DNA of 64,000 nucleotides from Bacillota bacterium (GTDB lineage: Bacteria > Bacillota_I > Bacilli_A > Izemoplasmatales > UBA1188): assembly GCA_023410715.1 (NCBI GenBank), contig JAEYPN010000030.1:124001-188000 (forward strand). Reading direction: 5' to 3'. Every line of letters starts with the position of its first letter. The stretch's first letter is position 1. The position numbers were made by a program, and so were the translations under genes. The notes under the pieces are model-generated. The model was not told where the DNA came from, searched no databases, and saw nothing but the letters and a program-made list of their open reading frames with translations. Below are positions 53,392 through 61,953 of this stretch, piece by piece.

Positions 53392-53438
53392 TGGACATAG
53401 GTCAATTTTTTAGACACAAAAATTTAGACATATGTCCA
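53392..53438. repeat. Short inverted repeat resembling IS ends
   Basis: TGGACATA and TATGTCCA are perfect eight-base arms; the next bases (GGTCAATTTTTTAGACAC against the other side's TGTCTAAATTTTTGTG) are also similar. The pattern TGGACATA-TAGACA resembles abutting terminal repeats of an IS3-like element. The whole stretch 53148-53517 holds no gene. Confidence 0.35.
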
Positions 53439-53517
53439 CTGTTTGAAAATCTCCTGTAAATCATACATGCGTAGTGCCAAAAATTTTGCATGCTTTGTTT
53501 TTGTAATCTCTGAGGAT

Positions 53518-54552
53518 TTATCTAGTTAATTTATAAACTTCCAAAATATTTGATTTTTCATTAATTTTTATAACAAAATCTCCATTTAAAATTTTATCAT
53601 GGTCATTTTCTTTGTACATTAAAAAATATTCTGTTATTATAAAATTATTTAAATACCTTGCGTTATAAATATTTACACCTAAAAGTTCATAATTTCCTTC
53701 AGTAATTAAGTTTTCTTTTTTAACCGATTTTTCAATTAAATATTTAGTTTCACTAAAAAATTGCTCAATTAGTTTTTTTAATTCTATTGATTCTTTAATC
53801 TTAAAATCAGCATAATCGTAAGTCTTTAGATAGAAATCCAAATAGTTATTTTCATTAAAATCATAATTGATTGTTAATGCATTATCAATTAAGATTTTTA
53901 TTAATAATGCTCCAACATCATATGATACTATTCTAATTGGAAATAAGTTATTAGGATTGAGTATTGACTTCTTCATTTGGTTAAATTTTTTTAGATATTT
54001 ACTATAGTCAAGTTGTCTCAAAGACTCAAGTTCAACATAATTTGCAGTCCCTTCGATCTGCTCAATCGACATTTCATACTTTACTTCGTATGGATATAGT
54101 GACAATCTATTTTTCCTTATACTTATCAATTTATCAAATAAATCTTTATTGAATGACTCAAGTAACTCAACTATAAGTTTATTTTCAGCTGTTTTTAATG
54201 TAAGATTATTTAAATCATACTTATAATTTAAAAGTGCTTCTATTTCATTAGGAAACCTAGATTCATTGTTTTCTGATTGAAATGCATGAAATGTTTCATG
54301 AATTAATTTAGATGTAAGAATATCATCATCTAAATCTTCTTGTAAGTACCATATACCAATCATTTCATTATTATATTTTATTGAAGTATTAGCTATAAAT
54401 TCATTTGTCTTAGGAAATAGTCTTCCTTGATAACAAACACTATTATCATCATATAAAGCAATATTGTATTGATGAAAATCCTGCCATATATTTTCATAAT
54501 CAATATTTTTCATTTTATCAACTATATTTTCATATTTTTTCTTTAAGTCCAT
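53518..54552 (-). CDS. Putative gluzincin-type metallopeptidase
   Basis: 344 residues, no signal peptide and no membrane helix. LIHETFHAFQ near 83-92 is an HExxH zinc motif (HETFH). SIEQIEGTANYVELESL near 161-177 supplies a downstream glutamate in the ExxA/ANY context that is common as third ligand in gluzincins. The rest is helical and rich in Y, N, K. I do not recognise the family. Start ATG with GAAAGGT upstream. It stands alone next to abiH; a toxin or defence role is possible only by neighbourhood. Confidence 0.6.
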   Translation of the reverse strand: MDLKKKYENIVDKMKNIDYENIWQDFHQYNIALYDDNSVCYQGRLFPKTNEFIANTSIKYNNEMIGIWYLQEDLDDDILTSKLIHETFHAFQSENNESRFPNEIEALLNYKYDLNNLTLKTAENKLIVELLESFNKDLFDKLISIRKNRLSLYPYEVKYEMSIEQIEGTANYVELESLRQLDYSKYLKKFNQMKKSILNPNNLFPIRIVSYDVGALLIKILIDNALTINYDFNENNYLDFYLKTYDYADFKIKESIELKKLIEQFFSETKYLIEKSVKKENLITEGNYELLGVNIYNARYLNNFIITEYFLMYKENDHDKILNGDFVIKINEKSNILEVYKLTR

Positions 54553-54990
54553 ATTTTACCTTTCTTACCAAAGTACAATTTTGTAAATTGGTTATTTTGA
54601 TTTTCTTGCTTTAACTCTTTCTATGCTTTCTTATAATATAGTAAATTTTATAAATTCAGAGTTAAATTACTAGTACTCATGTCGATGTAACCTGTGATTC
54701 ATAATATATTTTATGGTATCCATGAGTTGCCATAAATTACTCTTACAACTTCTTATTACATATATAGATAATTTCTAATTTGCTATTATCTTATCGTGGT
54801 CACCTCTAATATGATCCTTATAACAAACATACATTCTTATTTAAAAATGTTAATGCATTATTACATTAACATTAATACATTTACCTGTCAAGTAAAAATC
54901 AAAACTTATTTTATAAGAAAATTTAGTCCTTTTAAATGAATATTTAATTTTGTTTACAGAATAATATTATAACGATGTTAGTGATAAAAT
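54553..54990. other. Gene-free accessory stretch
   Basis: AT-rich DNA without a supported gene. It contains the inverted repeat at 54846-54873 and ends at the large hairpin at 54991. Confidence 0.4.
54846..54873. repeat. Perfect 10+10 inverted repeat (operator-like)
   Basis: AATGTTAATG and CATTAACATT with an eight-base spacer form a 28-base site of the size bound by TetR-type dimers. No regulator gene is adjacent. Confidence 0.5.
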
Positions 54991-55063
54991 AAAAACAAGC
55001 AATTTTGATTGTGAAAAATTTCACAATTTTGATAAATATCTCATTATCATTAGCTTGTTTTTT
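54991..55063. terminator. Large branched hairpin, possibly bidirectional terminator
   Basis: AAAACAAGC and GCTTGTTTT close a structure that contains a perfect ATTGTGAAA/TTTCACAAT hairpin. T runs exist on both outer sides. It is the first terminator downstream of the lipoprotein gene, 175 bases away. Confidence 0.55.
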
Positions 55064-55238
55064 ATTATTATATAAATGTTAAAAATCATGTGTATAATAT
55101 ATTACAATTCTTCATATTCATAAGGGATAACATAAACAAAATTTTAAAATTTGTATCTAAAAAAGACTTTTTTTATTTAGCTTATAAATTAATTCAAATA
55201 TTTTTAATTAGATACTTGATTTATTTATAGTAGGCTTT

Positions 55239-55778
55239 CTAAATATAAGTTCTTAAGCATTGTGCAATCAAATCAATAATTATAACTTCATCTGTTAAAT
55301 CAGATTTGAGAGTTGTTTTTGTTTGAAAGTCGAGTAAACATATATGAAAATCTGATTTCGTATCTTCTGAATCAATTATATCTAATCCTGAATTATATAT
55401 ATAGGTGGAATAGTTTTGGAAGTTAGCATACATTATTTTGTATTGTTGTGAATGGATAAGGTTATAGAGAAGCTCTAAATCACTATTATCTAGATTGTAT
55501 TTTGTAGTATTGAAATTAATTATTATAAATTTATATTCAGCATTTGAGTCACATTTAGTCAACGAATCAATGCTAGTATATTCCAAATTATATTTTGAGC
55601 CAATATCATCGCCTAAAAGGTATATTTGAGCATCAAAATTATTATTTATGGCATCTGCGTAAAGTTGTGGTGTGTCTCCACTATTTTTTGAACATGAAAA
55701 TAGGAATGTTGCACAAATTAAAACTAAAAGTAACATCATTTGTTTTTGCAAGCTTAATTTACTTTGATCTTTTTTCAA
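55239..55778 (-). CDS. Orphan lipoprotein
   Basis: About 179 residues. The start is uncertain: GTG at 55784 or, better spaced from GGAGG, TTG at 55778. A signal helix MMLLLVLICATFLFSC with lipobox FSC and cysteine near 29 is clear. The mature part has no motif that I know; predicted strands and a YNLDNSDLELLYNLIHSQQYK helix are visible. It starts 13 bases after the end of a truncated ABC ATPase, so it may once have been part of a transporter operon. Confidence 0.6.
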   Translation of the reverse strand: MKKDQSKLSLQKQMMLLLVLICATFLFSCSKNSGDTPQLYADAINNNFDAQIYLLGDDIGSKYNLEYTSIDSLTKCDSNAEYKFIIINFNTTKYNLDNSDLELLYNLIHSQQYKIMYANFQNYSTYIYNSGLDIIDSEDTKSDFHICLLDFQTKTTLKSDLTDEVIIIDLIAQCLRTYI

Positions 55779-55790
55779 ATACACTGCCTC

Positions 55791-56204
55791 CTAAGAATTA
55801 TATAAATTATTTTGAATAGGCAAAGCGGAGAATTTTCTAACTAAGTTGATGTCATGGAAAACTAATATTACTAGAGAGTGTCTTGAAATTTCTTTATAAA
55901 TACTAAATATTGAATTAGCATTCTTTTCATCAAGGTTGCCGGTAGGCTCATCTGCAAAAATAATTTTTGGACTTTTAATTAGTGCTCTTGCTATTGAAAC
56001 TCTTTGTTTTTGTCCAGAAGACAACTCGTATATTTTTCGTGACAAATCCATGTCAGATAGACCTACACTATTAAAGACATAGGAAATCTTATCAGCAACA
56101 TTTAATTCCTTTTTTAAAAGTAAAGGAATAGAAAGATTTTCATATATTGTTATCGAAATTAATGCAAGGAAGAACATATGTACAAAACGCTTAACTATGT
56201 ACAT
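55791..56204 (-). pseudogene. 5'-truncated ABC transporter ATPase (MacB/LolD type)
   Basis: 137 codons. From ENLSIPLLLKKELN on it matches the second half of an ABC ATPase: LSSGQKQRVSIARALIKSPKIIFADEPTGNLDE holds signature and Walker B. The half with Walker A and the Q-loop is missing, replaced by an unrelated hydrophobic start (MYIVKRFVHMFFLALISITIY). The switch histidine survives in VFHDINLV. Without Walker A it cannot bind ATP normally. The break point is followed upstream by about 350 bases without genes and an IS remnant, which suggests a deletion caused by a mobile element. Confidence 0.7.
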
Positions 56205-56560
56205 TTAATATATTTCGAATCACTGACTAGTTTTTATTTGGATAGAAAAAAGGATTTGAAGCCTTATATCCTATTAAATTATAAAACATAATATGCTACA
56301 AATATTGTCTTTTTTTATATTTTACCATATTTATTCTTAAATAAAATGTATTCCATATTCTTAATTAAATTTTTCTAAATATTTAACTGTCTTTACTTAA
56401 AAAAAAAGTTTTTTACATATTATACAGTTGATTTGTCGATTTTTGGCAAATAAAGTATACATAAATTGGACTCAATTTTTAAAAATATGGGATTTTAGCT
56501 GTTCTTTATTTTTTTCTCTTATCTTATATTTACCACATTATAATTAAATAAAACCGTCTA
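56205..56560. other. Gene-free stretch upstream of the truncated ATPase
   Basis: AT-rich; GGAT/ATCC short hairpin near 56255-56270. Nothing else is recognised. Confidence 0.35.
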
Positions 56561-56562
56561 TA

Positions 56563-56700
56563 CAGAATTTCTATTCAAAATCATACAAACATATAAAAGT
56601 ATTATCAGCTACATGGATTACTACAATAATCAAAGAGTTACTTAAAAGATAGGTATGATCACACCCAACCTAAAGAAAAGATTGTTCTACAAAAGTAATT
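56563..56700 (+). mobile_element. IS3-family transposase remnant
   Basis: The forward frame through 56589-56642 reads TYKSIISYMDYYNNQRVT and, after one in-frame stop, KIGMITPN. IS3-type transposases end with a block of the form YIxYYNxxRIxxKLKGMTP. The match is short but specific, with order and spacing kept. The rest of the element is lost. It is decayed and cannot be active. Confidence 0.5.
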
Positions 56701-56810
56701 GTATAAAAAATAAATTGTGTAAATTATAGGGTAATCGTGTAAGAGAACTCTTATATCGTATTAAAATTGTTAATGTCATATTAATTTTTTATGTGATTTA
56801 GTACAAAGCA

Positions 56811-56839
56811 AAAAAAAATGGCTATATTTAGCCATTTAA
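56811..56839 (-). terminator. Terminator of the tRNA-Leu transcript
   Basis: AAATGGCTA and TAGCCATTT arms followed by a run of T on the reverse strand, a few bases after the tRNA 3' end. Confidence 0.85.
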
Positions 56840-56846
56840 AATCAGA

Positions 56847-56934
56847 TGGTGCCGAAAAAGGGACTCGAACCCTTACATTCTTTAGGAATAATAGATTTTG
56901 AGTCTATCGCGTCTACCTATTCCGCCATTTCGGC
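56847..56934 (-). tRNA. tRNA-Leu (anticodon CAA)
   Basis: 88 bases with encoded CCA. Acceptor GCCGAAA with TTTCGGC (one G-T type wobble allowed), long variable arm, anticodon stem ATAGA/TCTAT with loop CTCAAAA, so anticodon CAA reading UUG. T arm AAGGG-TTCGAGT-CCCTT is perfect. Confidence 0.95.
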
Positions 56935-56994
56935 AAGCATAAATTATTATAACATAATGTTTATAAATTTCAAAATAAAATTTTTAAAATTTAC

Positions 56995-57399
56995 TTAATT
57001 ATTGACATAATTATTTTTAGTCATAATAAATGATATTTTTGTTTGATCTTTAAACTTGATATCTTTTAACCCTACATCACTCATTTTATCATCAACATAA
57101 ATACTAATAAAGGTTGAAAAATCTTGTGGTGTTTCAAAACTTTCAATAGACATTAACATCCCATTTTCTATTTTGACATTATTAAAATTATTAGTTATTA
57201 ATGAAACAAGGGTGTCGTTTTCGTTAAACTTTATTTCTTTACTTTTTACTTCATTTCCATCTATATCAACTAAAACAATGGTTATTTCGCCACTATTTTT
57301 TGTTACAAAATCTTTGCTTATGTATCTTATAGTTAGAACTAAAACAACTAAAATTATAACTGACAAGATAGTTATAATCATTAACTTTTTCTTTTCCAT
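56995..57399 (-). CDS. DUF4430 domain membrane-anchored protein
   Basis: 134 residues. One N-terminal membrane helix (about 7-26) without a cleavage site or lipobox, then a DUF4430/transcobalamin-like beta-grasp domain outside the cell: ITIVLVDIDGNEVKSKEI near 39-56, ENDTLVSLI near 60-68, FSTFISIYVDDKMSDVGL near 94-111. Such domains bind small ligands in surface proteins; the ligand is unknown. It lies 27 bases after the YwaF-like gene on the same strand. Confidence 0.65.
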   Translation of the reverse strand: MEKKKLMIITILSVIILVVLVLTIRYISKDFVTKNSGEITIVLVDIDGNEVKSKEIKFNENDTLVSLITNNFNNVKIENGMLMSIESFETPQDFSTFISIYVDDKMSDVGLKDIKFKDQTKISFIMTKNNYVNN

Positions 57400-57426
57400 A
57401 ATTTAATTAAAATATCTCTTTCTTTT

Positions 57427-58188
57427 TTATTTATATGATTTGATCATTTTAACTTTCTTCTCTTTTAACCAGGCTACTGATTCATTATAATCTAAAATAA
57501 ATGATAAAATTAAAAGAATAATTGCAGTAAATAGGCTTAAGGTAATAAATTGAGGAACATTAGGAATCACAAATGGCATATCACTTCTAAAGAAGATATA
57601 ATCACCAGTAAAACCAAAAAGTCGATCAATTACCTCACAGTTAAACACGTGGATTAAGCAACCTAAAATGATAAATCCATAATCTTTTATAGATGGCTTA
57701 AATGTCTTATTTACATATTCAAATATTGGGATGATTAAAAGTCCAGTATGTTGTAAAACACTCTTCAAAATTGGAAAAACAAAGACTGAGGTATTAAATA
57801 TTCCTTCAGGTAAAGCAAATGTTAAACATCCGCCAATAAAGCCAAATAAATAAAACATTCTTTTTCCAGTTTTAAAATTTGTTAAAGCAAATATAGGAAT
57901 GATGATTCCTCCTAAATTACATGGATACATTGGCCAAATACTTAAGAGACTATCCTTTTTAACAAAAAGATAAATTAAACGCCATGAAATTTCAAAAGTT
58001 AGTTGAAAGATTGCAATAAACACTAAGATTCTTCTTTTATTTTTATCTGAAATTTTTTTATTAGCTGCTAGAATTATAAAAAATAAGATGAGCAAAAAGA
58101 CAATTATCGTCGTAATAATATGCATCTTTTGATACTGATACTCACCAGGAACCCCGGCATTCCCTACTAACCAATCATAAAAATTCAT
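57427..58188 (-). CDS. YwaF/TMEM164-like integral membrane protein
   Basis: 253 residues from the ATG at 58188 (GAGG seven bases before; the longer frame adds 16 residues). Six to seven membrane helices. FEISWRLIYLF near 82-92, LSIWPMYPCNLGGIIIPIFAL near 98-118 and the late VPQFITLSLFTAI are family features; the CN in YPCNLGG is strongly conserved. Relatives in human (TMEM164) are acyltransferases; bacterial function is not established. Confidence 0.75.
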   Translation of the reverse strand: MNFYDWLVGNAGVPGEYQYQKMHIITTIIVFLLILFFIILAANKKISDKNKRRILVFIAIFQLTFEISWRLIYLFVKKDSLLSIWPMYPCNLGGIIIPIFALTNFKTGKRMFYLFGFIGGCLTFALPEGIFNTSVFVFPILKSVLQHTGLLIIPIFEYVNKTFKPSIKDYGFIILGCLIHVFNCEVIDRLFGFTGDYIFFRSDMPFVIPNVPQFITLSLFTAIILLILSFILDYNESVAWLKEKKVKMIKSYK

Positions 58189-58261
58189 ATTTTTCCTCGA
58201 GTTTAATAAAAGATTTATATTCCTATTATAGCACAAGTATATTTGTTATACCACATCTTAT

Positions 58262-58291
58262 AAAAAAAATGGCTGAGATAAGCCATTTTTA
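58262..58291. terminator. Terminator of the ABC exporter operon
   Basis: AAAATGGCT and AGCCATTTT arms with A and T runs on both sides, directly after the stop of the exporter gene. Confidence 0.85.
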
Positions 58292-58296
58292 AATAA

Positions 58297-60126
58297 TTAA
58301 TTTTTTGACATTTCAAGCATTTCTTGAGTAAATTGATTAGTATACAATTGATAATACTTGCCTTGTTTCTTAATTAAGTCCTTATGGTTACCTTCTTCAA
58401 TAATTTTACCATCTTCTAAAACTAAGATACGATCACAACTTACGATTGTCGATAATCTATGTGCAACAATTACTGATGTTCTACCAACTAAAATTTTATC
58501 AATTGCCTTTTGAATTATGAATTCTGTTTCTGTATCTACTGATGAAGTCGCTTCATCTAAAATAATAATTTTAGGATCAGTAATAATAGCTCTAGCAAAA
58601 GATAAAAGTTGTTTTTGACCAACTGATAATTTATTACCTGATTCACCAACCTCAGTATCATAACCTTTTTCAAATTTACTAATAAATTCATCTGCATTAA
58701 CGAGTTTGCATGCTTTATATACATCCTCATCAGAGGCATTTAAGTTACCATAACGAACGTTTTCCATAATTGTTCCACTAAATAAATGTGGTGTTTGTAA
58801 CACGTAACCAATATTTTTATGTAACCAAGCAATTGAACGCTCTTTATAGTTCTTATCATCAATTAAAATTTCACCATCTACAGGTTCATAGAACCTTGAT
58901 AGTAAATTTACAATCGTCGATTTTCCAGCACCTGTATGACCAACTAAAGCTACTTTTTCTCCGGCCTTAATGGTTAAGTTAAAGTTCTCTAACACTTGTT
59001 CTCCAATATCATATTTGAAACCAACGTTTCTAAATTCAATCTTACCAACTAATTCTTCAAAGTTTTCTTTCTTTAAATCAAAAGTATCACCATAGCGATT
59101 AATAACTTCTTTATCATCATAAATCGCTGGGTTAGTTTCAATTAGTGATAAAATCCGCTCTGCTGAGGCCTGAGCTTGTTGCATACGCGATAGTAAAGTC
59201 GCAAGGTTATATACTGGGTCAAAAAACTGACCACAATAATTAACGAAAATATAAAGTGTCGCAACATCAATAACCCCAATAAATACTAAATTACCGCCAA
59301 AATAGTAGACTAGACAAGTCGCAATCGTTGATAAGAATATTACGCTTGGAAAGAATATTGCATTAATCATATGAGCTCTAATTGATTGTTTACGCATTGA
59401 AGTTGTTAAATCGTTAAATTCTTTGCTTGATTTATCCTCTAGCACAAGTGTTTTAATCGTTTTAGCACCAGTGATTCCTTCATTAAATGAACCAGTAATT
59501 TTTGAGTTAATCTTTCTAACTTTTCGATAAGCTTTTAAGACTAATACTTCAAAGTATTTACTTACAAGCGCCATAATTGGCACAACAGCAATCGCAATTA
59601 AGGCTAGCTTCCAGTTTACTATGAACATGAAAATGACGATAAAGAACATCAAAACAAGTCCCCAAACTAAATCAACAATACCCCAAGATAAAATTTCAGA
59701 TAAATTTCTTGAGTCACTAGTCATTCTCGCCATAATCCAGCCAACTGGAGTTTTATCATAATAAGCGAATGGTAATTTTTGAAGTTTATTGAAAGCGTCA
59801 CGTCTAATATCATAAGCTAATTCTGCTTCTACTTTTCCCGCACTTTTAATAAACATTATTACAGAAAATATCTGAGTAAAAATAAATAAAATGAAAAATA
59901 CAATAAAATATTTTAAATTTCCTAAATTTTTCACCTCAATAATCTCATCAATGGCATATGATGTCATAAGTGGATACACCGCATCTAAAGTAGCTGTAAT
60001 CATAATTGAGATTGCCGCGATAATTACATACTTTTTATGAGGCATCATATATTTAATTAGTTTTTTCCAAATCGATTTATCAAGCTTGGTACTCTCAAAA
60101 TTATCTTCTTCAAAAAATTCAGCCAT
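58297..60126 (-). CDS. Heterodimeric ABC exporter subunit (YheH/BmrD-like)
   Basis: 609 residues: six membrane helices (about 35-330) and a C-terminal ATPase. Walker A GHTGAGKST near 395-403, signature LSVGQKQL (V where G is usual), Walker B IIILDEATSSVDTET with the catalytic Glu present, H-loop VAHRLST. It starts at the single base where the upstream partner gene ends, so the two are coupled. With the partner's weak site this gives an asymmetric exporter of the BmrCD type, for drugs, lipids or peptides. Confidence 0.9.
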   Translation of the reverse strand: MAEFFEEDNFESTKLDKSIWKKLIKYMMPHKKYVIIAAISIMITATLDAVYPLMTSYAIDEIIEVKNLGNLKYFIVFFILFIFTQIFSVIMFIKSAGKVEAELAYDIRRDAFNKLQKLPFAYYDKTPVGWIMARMTSDSRNLSEILSWGIVDLVWGLVLMFFIVIFMFIVNWKLALIAIAVVPIMALVSKYFEVLVLKAYRKVRKINSKITGSFNEGITGAKTIKTLVLEDKSSKEFNDLTTSMRKQSIRAHMINAIFFPSVIFLSTIATCLVYYFGGNLVFIGVIDVATLYIFVNYCGQFFDPVYNLATLLSRMQQAQASAERILSLIETNPAIYDDKEVINRYGDTFDLKKENFEELVGKIEFRNVGFKYDIGEQVLENFNLTIKAGEKVALVGHTGAGKSTIVNLLSRFYEPVDGEILIDDKNYKERSIAWLHKNIGYVLQTPHLFSGTIMENVRYGNLNASDEDVYKACKLVNADEFISKFEKGYDTEVGESGNKLSVGQKQLLSFARAIITDPKIIILDEATSSVDTETEFIIQKAIDKILVGRTSVIVAHRLSTIVSCDRILVLEDGKIIEEGNHKDLIKKQGKYYQLYTNQFTQEMLEMSKN

Positions 60127-61931
60127 TATTCATCATCTCCTATCTTAAAATCAATAGTTGATTGAATGTTATATAACGTCTTATATAAGCCTTCTTTATT
60201 AAGTAATTCTTGATGGGTTCCCTCTTCAACAATTTTTCCGTTGTCTAATACAATAATTCTGTCAGCTTCCATCGCTGTTAAAATACGATGAGTAATTATA
60301 AAGACAGTTGAATTTTGATAATACTTATTTAAAGCTTTTCTTATTTCAACGTCAGTCATTGTATCAACAGCTGAGAGCGAATCATCAAAAATTAGAATTG
60401 GTTTTTGTTCAACTAAAGTTCTCGCAATTGCGACTCTTTGTTTTTGGCCACCCGATAAAGTAACTCCTTTTTCACCAACAATTGTTTTATAACCTTTTTC
60501 AAAGCCAATTATGTCATTATGAACATTGGCTATTTTTGCTGCATTAATAATTCTTTCTTCATTTAAATCATCTAAAGTAATACCAATATTGCTTTCAATT
60601 GTCTTAGAAAAAAGGAATGGTTCCTGAGATACAATCCCAATATTTTCTCTTAAATAATGCTTATCAATTGTTCTTACATCAGTATTATCAAGTAAAATTT
60701 CCCCGTTGTCCAAATCCATTAATCTAATTAATAAATTCATCAAAGTTGATTTACCTGAACCTGTTTTACCAACAATCGCAATAGTTTCCCCTCTTTTTAC
60801 ATTAAAAGAAATACCATCAATTTGATTAACATTTGAATCATTAAATTTAAAATAAACATCATTAAATGAGACATTACCTGTTATTTCTGGTTTTTCGCTT
60901 CCAGATAAGACAAATTCATCTTTCTTTGATAAAATCTCATCAATTCTTGATACAGAAACAGTTGCTTTACCAAAGTCACCAATAATTCTTCCTAGGTTAC
61001 GCATTGGCCATACGATTTGACCAACATACATTAAAATTGATGAATACATACCAATTTCAATGATGCCATTAACCGCAAAAGTAATACCGATACATGCTGT
61101 GACCATATATTGAATAAAGATCAAGCCATCTGTAATACCCCAAAATAACGCCATAAGTACAGTTACTTTATAACTTGAATTTGTATACTTACGACTTAAT
61201 TTTTCAAATTTATCAACTTCATATTTTTCATTCGCAAAGGCTTTGACAACTCTGATACCAGAGATTGATTCTTGAACATCAGTTGTCATCTTTGATTCAT
61301 CATTTTCAACCTGTTCAAAAAGCTTTTTAACCTTTGTAAAATAAATAAATGCTGTTAAAAAGATAATTGGTGAAGACGCTAAAGAAATCCACATTAGTGT
61401 TAAATTTAACCTAGACATTTGATAAACAGAAAAGCTAATTGTAAAGACAAGACGAATTACTTCAATAACTTGATCAGATATAAAGTTACGATAAGTATCA
61501 ATATCCGATGTTGCTCTTTGAATCAAGTCACCTGTTTCTGCTTTTTTATGAAAATCGTAAGATAAAGTTAAATACTTTTTATATAATTTATTTCTGAGTG
61601 AGTAAGTTAACGACTCAGAAAAGATTCCTGTACATGTTCTTCTTAAAAAGATAAATAATGCCCTAATCGTTTCAATAGCTATTAACATAAGCGCTGTTAA
61701 TAGTAATTTTTCTTTTACTGAATCACCATTAACTAAACGTAAGATAAAAGCTGGAAGTTCTGATTCTTTTCCCTTCAGTATTGAGTCAATAATATGTTGG
61801 GAAAATAGTGGCACAATACTTCTTAGATAAGTAATTAAAAATAGTAATATAATTGACAAAATAAAATATATACTATTTTTTTCCATCCACTTAAACATCA
61901 AACCTACATTTCTTAAATTTTTATTTTTCAT
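60126..61931 (-). CDS. Heterodimeric ABC exporter subunit (YheI/BmrC-like)
   Basis: 601 residues with six membrane helices and an ATPase domain. Walker A GKTGSGKST near 379-387, full signature LSGGQKQRVAIARTL, but Walker B ends LIFDDSLSAVDT: the catalytic Glu is Asp, which marks the degenerate site of heterodimeric exporters such as BmrC. First gene of the pair, with AGAGGT before the ATG, and only 22 bases after argS. Confidence 0.9.
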   Translation of the reverse strand: MKNKNLRNVGLMFKWMEKNSIYFILSIILLFLITYLRSIVPLFSQHIIDSILKGKESELPAFILRLVNGDSVKEKLLLTALMLIAIETIRALFIFLRRTCTGIFSESLTYSLRNKLYKKYLTLSYDFHKKAETGDLIQRATSDIDTYRNFISDQVIEVIRLVFTISFSVYQMSRLNLTLMWISLASSPIIFLTAFIYFTKVKKLFEQVENDESKMTTDVQESISGIRVVKAFANEKYEVDKFEKLSRKYTNSSYKVTVLMALFWGITDGLIFIQYMVTACIGITFAVNGIIEIGMYSSILMYVGQIVWPMRNLGRIIGDFGKATVSVSRIDEILSKKDEFVLSGSEKPEITGNVSFNDVYFKFNDSNVNQIDGISFNVKRGETIAIVGKTGSGKSTLMNLLIRLMDLDNGEILLDNTDVRTIDKHYLRENIGIVSQEPFLFSKTIESNIGITLDDLNEERIINAAKIANVHNDIIGFEKGYKTIVGEKGVTLSGGQKQRVAIARTLVEQKPILIFDDSLSAVDTMTDVEIRKALNKYYQNSTVFIITHRILTAMEADRIIVLDNGKIVEEGTHQELLNKEGLYKTLYNIQSTIDFKIGDDE

Positions 61932-61953
61932 ACCTCTACCGATACTATATCAG

